5,612 nucleotides of DNA from JAHIVN01 sp018816645 (GCA_043816305.1 JBDRHZ010000009.1:1-5612); one strand, 5' to 3'; counted from the first letter of the stretch, positions 1 to 4,929 are shown. Notes: generated from the letters alone by a model not told the origin. Translations and numbers: made by a program.

Positions 1-280
1 ACTTGAAAAAGACGAGGGGATATTAAGAAGTGTATTTGGCCTTTATGGAGTACCAAAAATACTTCTCAGAAATCATGTTCCAGTTGATGAGGCAGAAAAA
101 TACTTTGATAAATATGAAATTACACCTGAATATGTATTTAAGTTGGATGGAAAGAAAGTAAAAGTGGAAGAGAAACCCTGGAGTGTTAAAGATGATAATG
201 GAGTTGAGTGTTATTCTTTACTTGCAGCTCCAGTAGTAGTTGCTCTTATAAAACAACTTGTAGAAGTATTGGATTTATAA
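1..280 (+). CDS. C-terminal part of an unrecognised protein (5' end outside window)
   Basis: The frame opens at base 2 and runs 92 codons to TAA at 278-280. The visible part is mixed alpha/beta in character: a charged middle with many Lys and Glu (EKPWSVKDDNG), then a hydrophobic stretch (SLLAAPVVVALIKQLVEVL) that is more likely a packed helix than a membrane segment because it carries Lys, Gln and Glu. No catalytic motif or family signature that I recognise is present, so no function is given. Codon use is AT-rich like the intact genes nearby and there are no internal stops, so it looks like a living gene rather than debris. It converges on the mevalonate-kinase relic. A T6 run lies about 40 bases after the stop (320-325), but no convincing hairpin precedes it. 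Confidence 0.7.
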   Translation, partial: LEKDEGILRSVFGLYGVPKILLRNHVPVDEAEKYFDKYEITPEYVFKLDGKKVKVEEKPWSVKDDNGVECYSLLAAPVVVALIKQLVEVLDL

Positions 281-333
281 AACTTCTTTTGTGTCGTAAT
301 TCTGAACGAAGTGCGAACCTTTTTTAAGCAATA

Positions 334-357
334 ATTTCTGTCCTGACGGGCAGAAAT
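334..357. repeat. Hairpin in a GC-rich patch
   Basis: Ten-base arms (334-343 and 348-357) pair around a TGAC loop, with one G-T wobble when read on the + strand. No T-run follows directly on the + strand, so it is not a classic terminator for the upstream gene. It sits in a GC-rich patch (about 340-390) inside otherwise AT-rich DNA, at the point where mevalonate-kinase homology stops. A degenerate copy of part of it (CCTGACGGGCAGA at 342-354) recurs at 379-390 as CCTGATGGCAGA. It may be a small dispersed intergenic repeat. Confidence 0.5.
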
Positions 358-372
358 CTTGCCCAGCGTTTC

Positions 373-396
373 CGCTCGCCTGATGGCAGACAAAAC
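373..396 (+). repeat. GC-rich short repeat, copy 1
   Basis: This stretch begins CGCTCGCC and ends CAAAAC. A similar stretch with the same two ends lies in opposite orientation at 2710-2738 beside the IS relic. The middle is only loosely alike (a GGC-GA core), so relationship is a suggestion rather than proven. It lies in the part of the relic frame that no longer matches mevalonate kinase. Confidence 0.25.
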
Positions 397-556
397 CTCC
401 ATAGGAAACTATAGTATTATCTCCTCCACTTGGTTTACCATGCTGTTTTTTCTCAATTTCATAGGCAATTTTGTTAATTTCTTCTAAATTAAACTCTTTT
501 TTTGCAAGTTTCTGGGCTAAAGCTGACATACATACTACTAAAGCTGCAGATGAAGG
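389..556 (-). pseudogene. Mevalonate kinase fragment (GHMP kinase core)
   Basis: Read on the minus strand, about 55 residues match the core of mevalonate kinase, the GHMP-family enzyme that phosphorylates mevalonate for isoprenoid synthesis. Two family blocks are seen: SSAALVV, the end of the ATP-binding GLGSS motif, and HGKPSGGDNTIVSYGG, holding the Asp that acts as catalytic base in this family. Usually the second block reads HG-PSGxDN, so the Gly before Asp is a small change. A real enzyme is about 300 residues; the N-terminal third (including the first GLG bases) and everything after YGG are missing. The reading frame stays open from 751 to 275, but its first 65 codons are antisense to a BRO-family fragment and its last 37 read through a GC-rich hairpin patch. 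It is therefore a relic, not a 158-residue protein. Identification is strong for the block, and loss of function is near certain. Confidence 0.8.
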
Positions 557-557
557 A

Positions 558-809
558 TATTTTGAAGTGTCCGAAAAAATCGGACAGTTGAAATTACCTG
601 CGCCGGACGGAAAGATGTGCGAGACCGATTGTGCCAATACGGAAACAATATTCCGTGTTATCCAATTAATCCCATCTTCCAAAGCCGAGCCGTTTAAACG
701 CTGGTTAGCAAGAGTCGTCGCCCACAAAGACTTCGAATTAAAAAGCGGCAAAAAAGTCTCAACGAAACGAAATTATCTATCTTTGACAGAGCAAAAGAAA
801 TTATTATGA
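558..809 (+). pseudogene. BRO-family phage antirepressor fragment with internal deletion
   Basis: From about base 560 the + strand reads VSEKIGQLKLPAPDGK, then ETDCANTETIFRVIQ and PSSKAEPFKRWLARV, the second half of the BRO-N domain found in phage antirepressors and DinD-like proteins, which bind DNA. The block ends at about 719. The frame then jumps to a short tail with GKKVSTKRNYLSL, which resembles the usual extreme C-terminus of such proteins (a GKKVVSxxNYL-like ending). The middle, normally well over 100 residues, seems deleted in frame. The first half of BRO-N is also gone: its place is taken by antisense mevalonate-kinase DNA. An upstream ATG at 471 keeps the frame open but belongs to the other gene's antisense strand. 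The TGA at 807-809 overlaps the 3' end of the convergent abiEii. The N-terminal match is strong; assignment of the tail is less sure. Confidence 0.75.
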
Positions 810-1559
810 AATCGGTAAATCTTTAATCGTCTTTTGAATTTGAGCGTCATCAATCTTTTGGGAATAAAAAATCTGCCGCATCTCTTTTTCTTTTTGAGTG
901 CCAACAACTAACCAATTACTAAGAATATTAGCTTTGCTGATTGTCTTTCTGATTTCCTTCTGGTGAACGTACTTTACGATTTCTTCTAAATCGATTGGGT
1001 AACTATTCGAAATGAGGAATAGATCATAAAAGTCACGGTACCTGGCACGGTCATTTGCGGCTCGAATTTTTTCAGCACAAATCTCTCTAATATCCATAAC
1101 ATTAACTTCAAAATCTAATCCCCAGACATTTTTATATTTCTTTTTTTGGGGAGGTAGAAGAACATTTTGCAGAAAATCAACTTCAACTTTAAGTGAATTA
1201 GCTTGAAGCAGTGGGCCGGTATATTGAAGTTTCTCGATTTTAACAGTCGCATTTGATAGGTAATCTTTCTTGATTTTAAGGTACTTGATATCATTAAATA
1301 TTTGACGAATATCTTCAAGCGTTAAAGTTGTTTGATTTGAGGAAAAATCCAGATCTTCGGAGAAACGGTATTGTTCTAAAAAACAGTGGTGTAAAGCAGT
1401 ACCACCTTTAAAGATCAAGTTATTTCCCATAGGCGACTCTGAAATAATTTGCATGACTAACGCCAGAAAATAGTCCTTTTCAGCGATATGCAAAGGATAA
1501 TGCAAAGCCTTCCGACTGATTATTTCCAGCTGTTTTCGAGTAATAAGGCCAGGGTTCAT
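804..1559 (-). CDS. abiEii: AbiEii-type nucleotidyltransferase toxin (type IV toxin-antitoxin)
   Basis: This 251-residue protein has the features of the AbiEii/AbiGii toxin family, cytoplasmic nucleotidyltransferases of the DNA polymerase beta fold. AbiE systems cause bacteriostasis and abortive phage infection; related toxins transfer nucleotides to tRNA acceptor ends. Visible motifs: KGGTAL at 51-56, then RFSEDLDFS at 65-73, giving the GG[ST] and DxD metal and nucleotide site; KVEVDF at 124-129, with an acidic residue in the right place for a third carboxylate; and EKIRAANDRARYRDFYDL at 163-180, the conserved C-terminal signature with K164 and the RDxxD group. All key residues are present, and length is close to that of compact family members. 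ATG 1557-1559 overlaps the antitoxin stop by ATGA, with no Shine-Dalgarno, so translation is probably coupled. The stop at 804-806 nearly coincides with that of the convergent BRO relic. Confidence 0.92.
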   Translation of the reverse strand: MNPGLITRKQLEIISRKALHYPLHIAEKDYFLALVMQIISESPMGNNLIFKGGTALHHCFLEQYRFSEDLDFSSNQTTLTLEDIRQIFNDIKYLKIKKDYLSNATVKIEKLQYTGPLLQANSLKVEVDFLQNVLLPPQKKKYKNVWGLDFEVNVMDIREICAEKIRAANDRARYRDFYDLFLISNSYPIDLEEIVKYVHQKEIRKTISKANILSNWLVVGTQKEKEMRQIFYSQKIDDAQIQKTIKDLPIS

Positions 1560-2344
1560 GTGGATTGGTATTTATCAAAATAGGGATTGTAATATAAGCG
1601 CCACTTGGCATTAAATTTGGTATCCCCGGAAATCATCCAGTGAGTGCCGTGTTTTGTTTTAACAATTTTATATAATTTCTCTGAATTAATACCAATAAGG
1701 TCAAATATCAGACCAAAAACTTTGATTGTGGTTACTGAAAGCTTACCTAAATATTCATTCAATACATCTAAGTTTAAATCCTTTTGGTGCTCCAGAAGTT
1801 TTTCGACTACCAAATCAATAGAATATTGGCTTTTATGAAAATTGGCGATATCAATCAAAGCCTTTTCAGGTACGGCAATACGAGTAGTGTGGTTATCAAT
1901 GACAATTTCCTGCCAGCCAAAGTAATAATCAGGCTTTGTTTTAATGAAGGAATATTCAACTGAATCCAAGACAACATTTTTATATTTCTTCAAAGAGATG
2001 GACACGGTTTTATCGGTAAGTTGGTTAAACATACCATACTGTTGTAAAGCAGACTCAAACGAAACGTAGGAGTTCGCAACTAATAAATTGGCGACTGTAT
2101 AGGGAGACAAGGATAAGGACCCCCGGGTGCTTAAATCAGAAATGGCATAAAGACCTCTTTTGATTCGGATTAACCAGCCATTCTTTACCAATTTGGTAAT
2201 TAAGTTTTTAGCCTGTTTGTAATCCCAATTATCCTTGGCCTCGTTAAAAATCTGGTCAAACGTGACAATTTGGCTATACTTGACGATCAAATTTTCAAGC
2301 AACTCGCCTTGTTTGGCTGAAAGAATAGTTTGTTTCATATGCAT
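1556..2344 (-). CDS. abiEi: AbiEi-type antitoxin and transcriptional autorepressor
   Basis: Counting from the ATG at 2342-2344 this is 262 residues. Residues 6-68 look like the N-terminal winged helix-turn-helix of AbiEi antitoxins, ending in the typical wing VKNGWLIRIKRGLYAI. The rest matches the AbiEi C-terminal domain: SYVSFESALQQYGM at 92-105 and an AVPEKALIDI segment later. In this family the protein neutralises the toxin without stable binding (type IV) and represses its own promoter. A second ATG two codons on (2338) is equally possible. The frame also extends to a TTG at 2395, but that codon falls between the -35 and -10 boxes, so it cannot be the start for this promoter. There is no Shine-Dalgarno before any candidate. 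It is the first gene of the operon and overlaps abiEii by four bases. Confidence 0.9.
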   Translation of the reverse strand: MHMKQTILSAKQGELLENLIVKYSQIVTFDQIFNEAKDNWDYKQAKNLITKLVKNGWLIRIKRGLYAISDLSTRGSLSLSPYTVANLLVANSYVSFESALQQYGMFNQLTDKTVSISLKKYKNVVLDSVEYSFIKTKPDYYFGWQEIVIDNHTTRIAVPEKALIDIANFHKSQYSIDLVVEKLLEHQKDLNLDVLNEYLGKLSVTTIKVFGLIFDLIGINSEKLYKIVKTKHGTHWMISGDTKFNAKWRLYYNPYFDKYQST

Positions 2345-2346
2345 AT

Positions 2347-2372
2347 AGTCATTGATATGTGTGACTTGATAT
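2347..2372 (-). promoter_or_regulatory. Candidate AbiEi operator
   Basis: Perfect inverted repeat AGTCA (2347-2351) and TGACT (2362-2366) with a 10-base spacer, interleaved with a direct repeat TTGATAT at 2352-2358 and 2366-2372. It lies between the predicted -10 box and the antitoxin start codon. AbiEi proteins studied elsewhere bind inverted repeats at their own promoter, which makes this a natural autorepression site. Confidence 0.4.
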
Positions 2373-2376
2373 ATAC

Positions 2377-2405
2377 AGATTAAACTAATATCCAAAAGTT
2401 GTCAA
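2377..2405 (-). promoter_or_regulatory. Promoter of the abiE operon
   Basis: Perfect -35 TTGACA on the minus strand (2400-2405), then 17 bases to TAATCT (2377-2382, only 3 of 6). A better -10, TTTAAT (2379-2384, 5 of 6), has a short 15-base spacer. Either gives a leader of about 25-35 bases before the antitoxin ATG. The IS end starts only about 25 bases upstream. Confidence 0.5.
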
Positions 2406-2429
2406 GAGAGTTGTTTATTACTGTTAGCC

Positions 2430-2469
2430 CAAAGCAAAAATGTCGTATTTATGCAAAGTAGAAATGTCG
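2430..2469 (+). repeat. Terminal repeats of the IS left end
   Basis: Two copies of CAAAGYARAAATGTCG, at 2430-2445 and 2454-2469, match at 14 of 16 positions with a period of 24. Repeated motifs just inside an element's end are typical transposase-binding sites. No matching right end or target-site duplication is visible in the window, so the element is one-ended. Confidence 0.55.
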
Positions 2470-2476
2470 CCTTTTA

Positions 2477-2532
2477 GAAAAACCCATCCATAATTTAGTT
2501 AGGTAGATAACTAAGTAAAATGGAGGTTTTTC
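2477..2532 (+). promoter_or_regulatory. Long hairpin covering the transposase ribosome-binding site
   Basis: GAAAAACC (2477-2484) pairs with GGTTTTTC (2525-2532); after a CA bulge TCCAT (2487-2491) pairs with ATGGA (2520-2524); then TTAGTTA (2495-2501) pairs with TAACTAA (2508-2514) around GGTAGA. The 3' arm holds GGAGG (2522-2526), the only strong Shine-Dalgarno seen in the window, seven bases before the ATG at 2533. Known IS elements use such hairpins to block translation from read-through transcripts started outside the element. Confidence 0.6.
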
Positions 2533-2698
2533 ATGAAAGAAAATATTACTATGAGCAAGAAAGAAGTTCTTCAAATTGAGATTGTTGAAAAGCTGGTTAG
2601 AAAAGAAATTAGACAAAAAAACAGTGGCCAATCTGCTTGAGTTGTCAATTAGACAGGTGCAAGGAAAAATTTTGCGGGGGGTTATTAAAAAATGTTAG
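2533..2698 (+). pseudogene. Frameshifted, truncated IS transposase N-terminus
   Basis: ATG 2533 starts MKENITMSKKEVLQIEIVEK, and the frame stops at TGA after 35 codons. Shifting frame at the A7 run (2613-2619) restores a helix-turn-helix of the type that opens many transposases: RKEIRQK joined to TVANLLELSIRQVQ, continuing to a TAG at 2696-2698. Removing one A gives the continuous protein, so a one-base insertion in a homopolymer is the likely lesion. Such N-termini (MSxKE...RQVQR) are usual in ISNCY/IS1202-like or IS481-like transposases; I cannot settle the family. The catalytic DDE domain, several hundred residues, is absent. With the upstream repeats and hairpin this makes a dead left end of about 270 bases. 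The shift might also be a sequencing error, but the truncation would remain. Confidence 0.65.
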
Positions 2699-2907
2699 AA
2701 AATTTTTCTGTTTTGCTTCCGCCGTAGCGGGGCGAGCGAGCAAACAAATGCTCCTCAATTTTTAAAATGTCTGAATTTGTGTCGGCCTAACTGGACTAGG
2801 ATTGAACTATGTGTTTACCGACTTAAACAAGCTTATTTTAGCATATCCTAATTATAAACAACAGTTCGCATATGTTACATTAGATTAACGATGGTAAACT
2901 CAAATGT
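2699..2907. other. Non-coding spacer with small inverted repeats
   Basis: No gene is visible. It contains a GC-rich hairpin CCGC-CGTA-GCGG at 2719-2730, nested inside GTTTTGCT (2710-2717) and AGCAAAC (2739-2745); a perfect inverted repeat GTTTA-CCGACT-TAAAC at 2813-2828; and GTCGG (2781-2785) that can alternatively pair with CCGAC (2818-2822). The last two could make alternative folds of one transcript, but no promoter is evident in front of them. Confidence 0.4.
2710..2738 (-). repeat. GC-rich short repeat, copy 2
   Basis: Read on the minus strand it begins CGCTCGCC and ends CAAAAC, like the patch at 373-396. It contains the CCGC/GCGG hairpin. It sits just after the point where transposase homology stops, as copy 1 sits where mevalonate-kinase homology stops. 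Confidence 0.25.
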
Positions 2908-2936
2908 TTGCCTTTTGTATTGTCTCAAACTATAAT
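2908..2936 (+). promoter_or_regulatory. Promoter of the MNT-HEPN-DRHyd gene
   Basis: Perfect -10 TATAAT (2931-2936), 17 bases after TTGCCT (2908-2913, 4 of 6 to TTGACA). The expected transcription start near 2943 lies about five bases before the ATG at 2948, so the mRNA would be leaderless or nearly so. No Shine-Dalgarno is present, which agrees. Confidence 0.65.
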
Positions 2937-2947
2937 AGCCGATACAA

Positions 2948-3208
2948 ATGGAAAGACCTTATCAACTACCAATTAAATCTGAACTATATAGACCTGTTTT
3001 AGATAACTTCATTGGAGAAGTTAAAGAAAATAACTTAGCTGAAGGTTTAGTTTTATTTGGATCTTCTGCAAGAGGACTGGCAAAGCCGGAAAGTGATTTA
3101 GATATTCTTGCAATCGTTGAGAAGAACTGGCCTGATTCAACTCGAGGCTTTAACACTGCAATAACTAAGGTTGGGGATAGTGAAGCATATAGATTACTTA
3201 AAGAATAG
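2948..3208 (+). CDS. N-terminal MNT nucleotidyltransferase part of an amber-interrupted three-domain protein
   Basis: Eighty-six codons end at TAG 3206-3208. The piece carries the hallmark of minimal nucleotidyltransferases (DNA polymerase beta fold): GSSARG at 38-43 and SDLD at 49-52, with both metal-binding Asp present. In HEPN-MNT toxin-antitoxin pairs this enzyme adds AMP to the HEPN toxin and silences it. The reading frame does not end here: the 25 codons after the TAG (GYDPQIYPFYIEKEQLGRPP and on) are the natural continuation of a nucleotidyltransferase domain and run in frame into the ATG at 3284. The 86-residue piece alone lacks the end of the fold and is unlikely to work by itself. 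Position 87 was probably Lys, Gln or Glu, one base from TAG. Alternatives are a sequencing error, amber suppression, or a recently dead gene. The start is fixed by the perfect -10 eleven bases upstream. Confidence 0.8.
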   Translation: MERPYQLPIKSELYRPVLDNFIGEVKENNLAEGLVLFGSSARGLAKPESDLDILAIVEKNWPDSTRGFNTAITKVGDSEAYRLLKE

Positions 3209-3283
3209 GGATATGATCCTCAAATTTATCCATTTTACATAGAGAAAGAACAATTAGGCAGACCTCCCTTAATTGCTTGTGAG

Positions 3284-4318
3284 ATGGTTAATCATGGAGT
3301 AATTATATTTGATCCAACATTGTTAGTTGAAAACGGATTTGGAAACCTTAATACAGAACTCTCAACATGCAAAAGAGAGGTTGCACCCGACGGAAGAATA
3401 ATCTGGAAAGGTCTTCCCGTATCTAAAGAAAGTCCTCTTGGATTATCGATTGCAGACAGATTAAATATGTTAAAAGCATCAGTAGTAGAAAGTCTAGAAG
3501 AGGCTAAATTTTCACTTAATCGTGGAATAAATAACCTAGCAGTAAGAAGAAGTCAGGAAGCAGTAGAACTTGTTATGACGAAGTTGTTGTTAGAAATGGG
3601 TATACATGCTCCAAAAGATCACGATATGGGGGAAACAGTATTTGAAGCCCTCACAGAAAAAGGTATACATGTTGATCCCGCGATTGAGCAGAAAATAAAG
3701 GAAATTACGTTATCACTTACTAGAATGCGTGGACATGCCATGCATCAGACTGTCGGTTACGGCAAATCTGTCGCTACAGAAGCATTATCACAAGCTAAAC
3801 GCGTAGTAGATTTTGCAGAAAGTTTAAGTCCATATTCTGCCGAAACTCAACAGACACAAAGCGTACTTACTATTTGTGGTTCAATGTGTAAATTGTTTGA
3901 AATGAGAGAATCAAAAGCTAGATTGGCTCAAGTTCCAAACTGGACAGTTTTAATACCTGAAGTTTGGGAGAAAGGACAAGAAGATAAAATCAAAAGAGGA
4001 GAATATCGTGATACTGTGGAGATAAAACAAAAGCATGGAGTAATTAAAGATCATCATGACAAAGTAGCTCAGGCAACTTTCGTATTAATACACAATTCAG
4101 ATAAACTAGATCGAAAAGGATATATCGGAGCTAACACGTTTCTAGAGGTCGGGTTTGCCCATGTATTAAATAAACCAATTTATACACTTAATAATTACAG
4201 AGAGAATACTTTTATGGTTGATGAACTTGACGTAATTGGGGCAATCGTATTAGACGGAGATCTCCAAAAAATGATAAATTATATGGAGTCAGAAAATTCT
4301 AGAAATTTGAAAAGATAA
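3284..4318 (+). CDS. HEPN plus nucleoside 2-deoxyribosyltransferase-like (DRHyd) part of the same protein
   Basis: The frame is open from 3209; ATG 3284 is the first Met after the amber codon and has no Shine-Dalgarno. Numbering from it (344 residues): 1-55 finish the nucleotidyltransferase region (MVNHGVIIFDP, then DGRIIWKGLP). Residues 58-180 are a helical HEPN domain of the PF05168 type, with RRSQEAVELVMTKLLLEMGI at 88-107, KDHDM at 111-115 and the RNase-like motif R149-x4-H154. Residues 193-334 resemble nucleoside 2-deoxyribosyltransferases: LTICGSM opens the domain, DKVAQATFVLIHNSDK is its middle strand, and YIGANTFLEVGFAHVLNKPI at 280-299 carries E288 in the place of the catalytic Glu. 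That fold attacks N-glycosidic bonds of nucleotides and is related to TIR and SLOG effectors. With the upstream piece the protein would be about 456 residues. Domain calls are by eye; HEPN and DRHyd are confident, their joint function is inference. Confidence 0.8.
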   Translation: MVNHGVIIFDPTLLVENGFGNLNTELSTCKREVAPDGRIIWKGLPVSKESPLGLSIADRLNMLKASVVESLEEAKFSLNRGINNLAVRRSQEAVELVMTKLLLEMGIHAPKDHDMGETVFEALTEKGIHVDPAIEQKIKEITLSLTRMRGHAMHQTVGYGKSVATEALSQAKRVVDFAESLSPYSAETQQTQSVLTICGSMCKLFEMRESKARLAQVPNWTVLIPEVWEKGQEDKIKRGEYRDTVEIKQKHGVIKDHHDKVAQATFVLIHNSDKLDRKGYIGANTFLEVGFAHVLNKPIYTLNNYRENTFMVDELDVIGAIVLDGDLQKMINYMESENSRNLKR

Positions 4319-4330
4319 TAATAGATACTT

Positions 4331-4345
4331 CTAAAATCATTTTAG
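4331..4345. terminator. Weak bidirectional hairpin between convergent genes
   Basis: CTAAAA-TCA-TTTTAG is a perfect six-base stem with no GC core and no long T-run. It lies in the short gap after the MNT-HEPN-DRHyd stop and overlaps the Nudix stop (4342-4344). It is the only terminator-like element for either gene and would be weak. Confidence 0.25.
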
Positions 4346-4833
4346 TCTGCAAGGTTGGGAACAAGCTCTTTTAATGATATTTCAGCATCTTTCCATTGAT
4401 TTGGAAAATTGAAATGATTTTGCAATTCAGCATATTTTACCCATTTTATTTTTCTTATTTCATCGGGTTTTGTCACAATTTCTTGCCTACTACCAGTAAA
4501 CATTACTAGAAATTGATCTTGGACTTGACCTTTATACGTCACACTTTTTTTAATCAACCTCGCTTCAATTACTGACATAGGCCAGTCATATTTGATCTGA
4601 TGCTTACTTTTTCTAAGTATTTTAAAACTTGTTGACCCTACTTCTTCCTTTAATTCTCTTAGTAAGGCTTCTTCTGAGGTTTCCCCTTCATCTACGCCAC
4701 CACCCGCAAATCTCCATTCGTTTTCTGAATAATCAACTAACTGAGTAATTAAAAATTCATTATTCCCATCAATTACAATTCCTATCACTCCCTTCCTATA
4801 TGTTAATTTATTTATATCAATCTGACTTTGCAT
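4342..4833 (-). CDS. RppH-like Nudix hydrolase
   Basis: A 163-residue cytoplasmic hydrolase of X-linked nucleoside diphosphates. The Nudix box is complete: G45-x5-E51-x7-R59-E60-L61-K62-E63-E64-V65-G66, which binds the metal and cleaves the diphosphate. Surrounding features suggest RNA pyrophosphohydrolase (RppH), which removes pyrophosphate from mRNA 5' ends: YRKGVIGIVI at 12-21, WRFAGGGVDEGE at 40-51 in the place of WQFPQGG, and GQVQDQFLVMFTG further on, parallel to GQKQ-x-F in RppH. The WRFAGG change removes a Pro-Gln pair usual in RppH, so substrate choice could differ; a dinucleoside polyphosphate or dNTP hydrolase cannot be excluded. It converges on the MNT-HEPN-DRHyd gene with a 23-base gap. 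ATG 4831-4833 lies six bases after a perfect -10 box, so the mRNA should be leaderless. Confidence 0.88.
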   Translation of the reverse strand: MQSQIDINKLTYRKGVIGIVIDGNNEFLITQLVDYSENEWRFAGGGVDEGETSEEALLRELKEEVGSTSFKILRKSKHQIKYDWPMSVIEARLIKKSVTYKGQVQDQFLVMFTGSRQEIVTKPDEIRKIKWVKYAELQNHFNFPNQWKDAEISLKELVPNLAD

Positions 4834-4839
4834 GTAGTA

Positions 4840-4845
4840 ATTATA
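4840..4845 (-). promoter_or_regulatory. -10 box of the Nudix gene, leaderless start
   Basis: TATAAT on the minus strand, with only six bases (4834-4839) before the ATG. The expected transcription start falls on the A of the ATG. No good -35 is seen at 17 bases. Confidence 0.6.
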
Positions 4846-4874
4846 CAGCTAAATATGGATATTTTTATTGAGAA

Positions 4875-4903
4875 TTGACACTATGTTGCCATAAGCCTAA
4901 TAT
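4875..4903 (+). promoter_or_regulatory. Strong + strand promoter with no clear gene behind it
   Basis: Perfect -35 TTGACA (4875-4880), 17-base spacer, -10 TAATAT (4898-4903, 4 of 6). Transcription would start near 4910. The only reading frame that follows is the short one from 4976 that runs antisense into the tRNA gene, so the promoter may be an orphan left by gene loss or may make a small RNA. Confidence 0.45.
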
Positions 4904-4929
4904 ATACATAATATACATAATGTTAACAT
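4904..4929. repeat. Tandem 9-base repeat plus 10-base palindrome
   Basis: ATACATAAT occurs twice back to back (4904-4912, 4913-4921), followed by the palindrome ATGTTAACAT (4920-4929). It covers the expected transcription start of the promoter at 4875-4903, the usual place for a repressor site. The region is AT-rich, so chance is possible. Confidence 0.4.

Noticed and set aside
211..402. A 63-residue minus-strand frame across the hairpin and the end of the first gene
   Set aside because: It overlaps the real + strand coding end and the GC-rich patch, has no recognisable domain, and is best explained as a frame-shifted reading of the relic region.
2345..2395. TTG at 2395 as the start of abiEi
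   Set aside because: It falls between the predicted -35 and -10 boxes, and the added residues do not resemble the family N-terminus.
2608..2622. A -1 slippery heptamer (A AAA AAC) in correct phase in the transposase
   Set aside because: A -1 shift would lead to a frame without homology. The matching continuation needs the other shift, equal to removing one A, so decay or a sequencing error fits better.
2449..2631. A 60-residue minus-strand frame overlapping the IS relic
   Set aside because: It is the antisense of the hairpin and transposase start; its Phe and Asn richness reflects AT-rich complement, and no start signal supports it.
2781..2815. tRNA-like stretch: minus-strand GTTCAATCC resembles a T loop, and GGCCTAACTGG resembles an acceptor plus T stem
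   Set aside because: The T stem does not pair around the loop, and no anticodon arm or D arm could be found at the right spacing.
3206..3208. Reassignment of UAG as a sense codon in this organism
   Set aside because: One event in one gene is no evidence for recoding; no other gene in the window contains an internal TAG.
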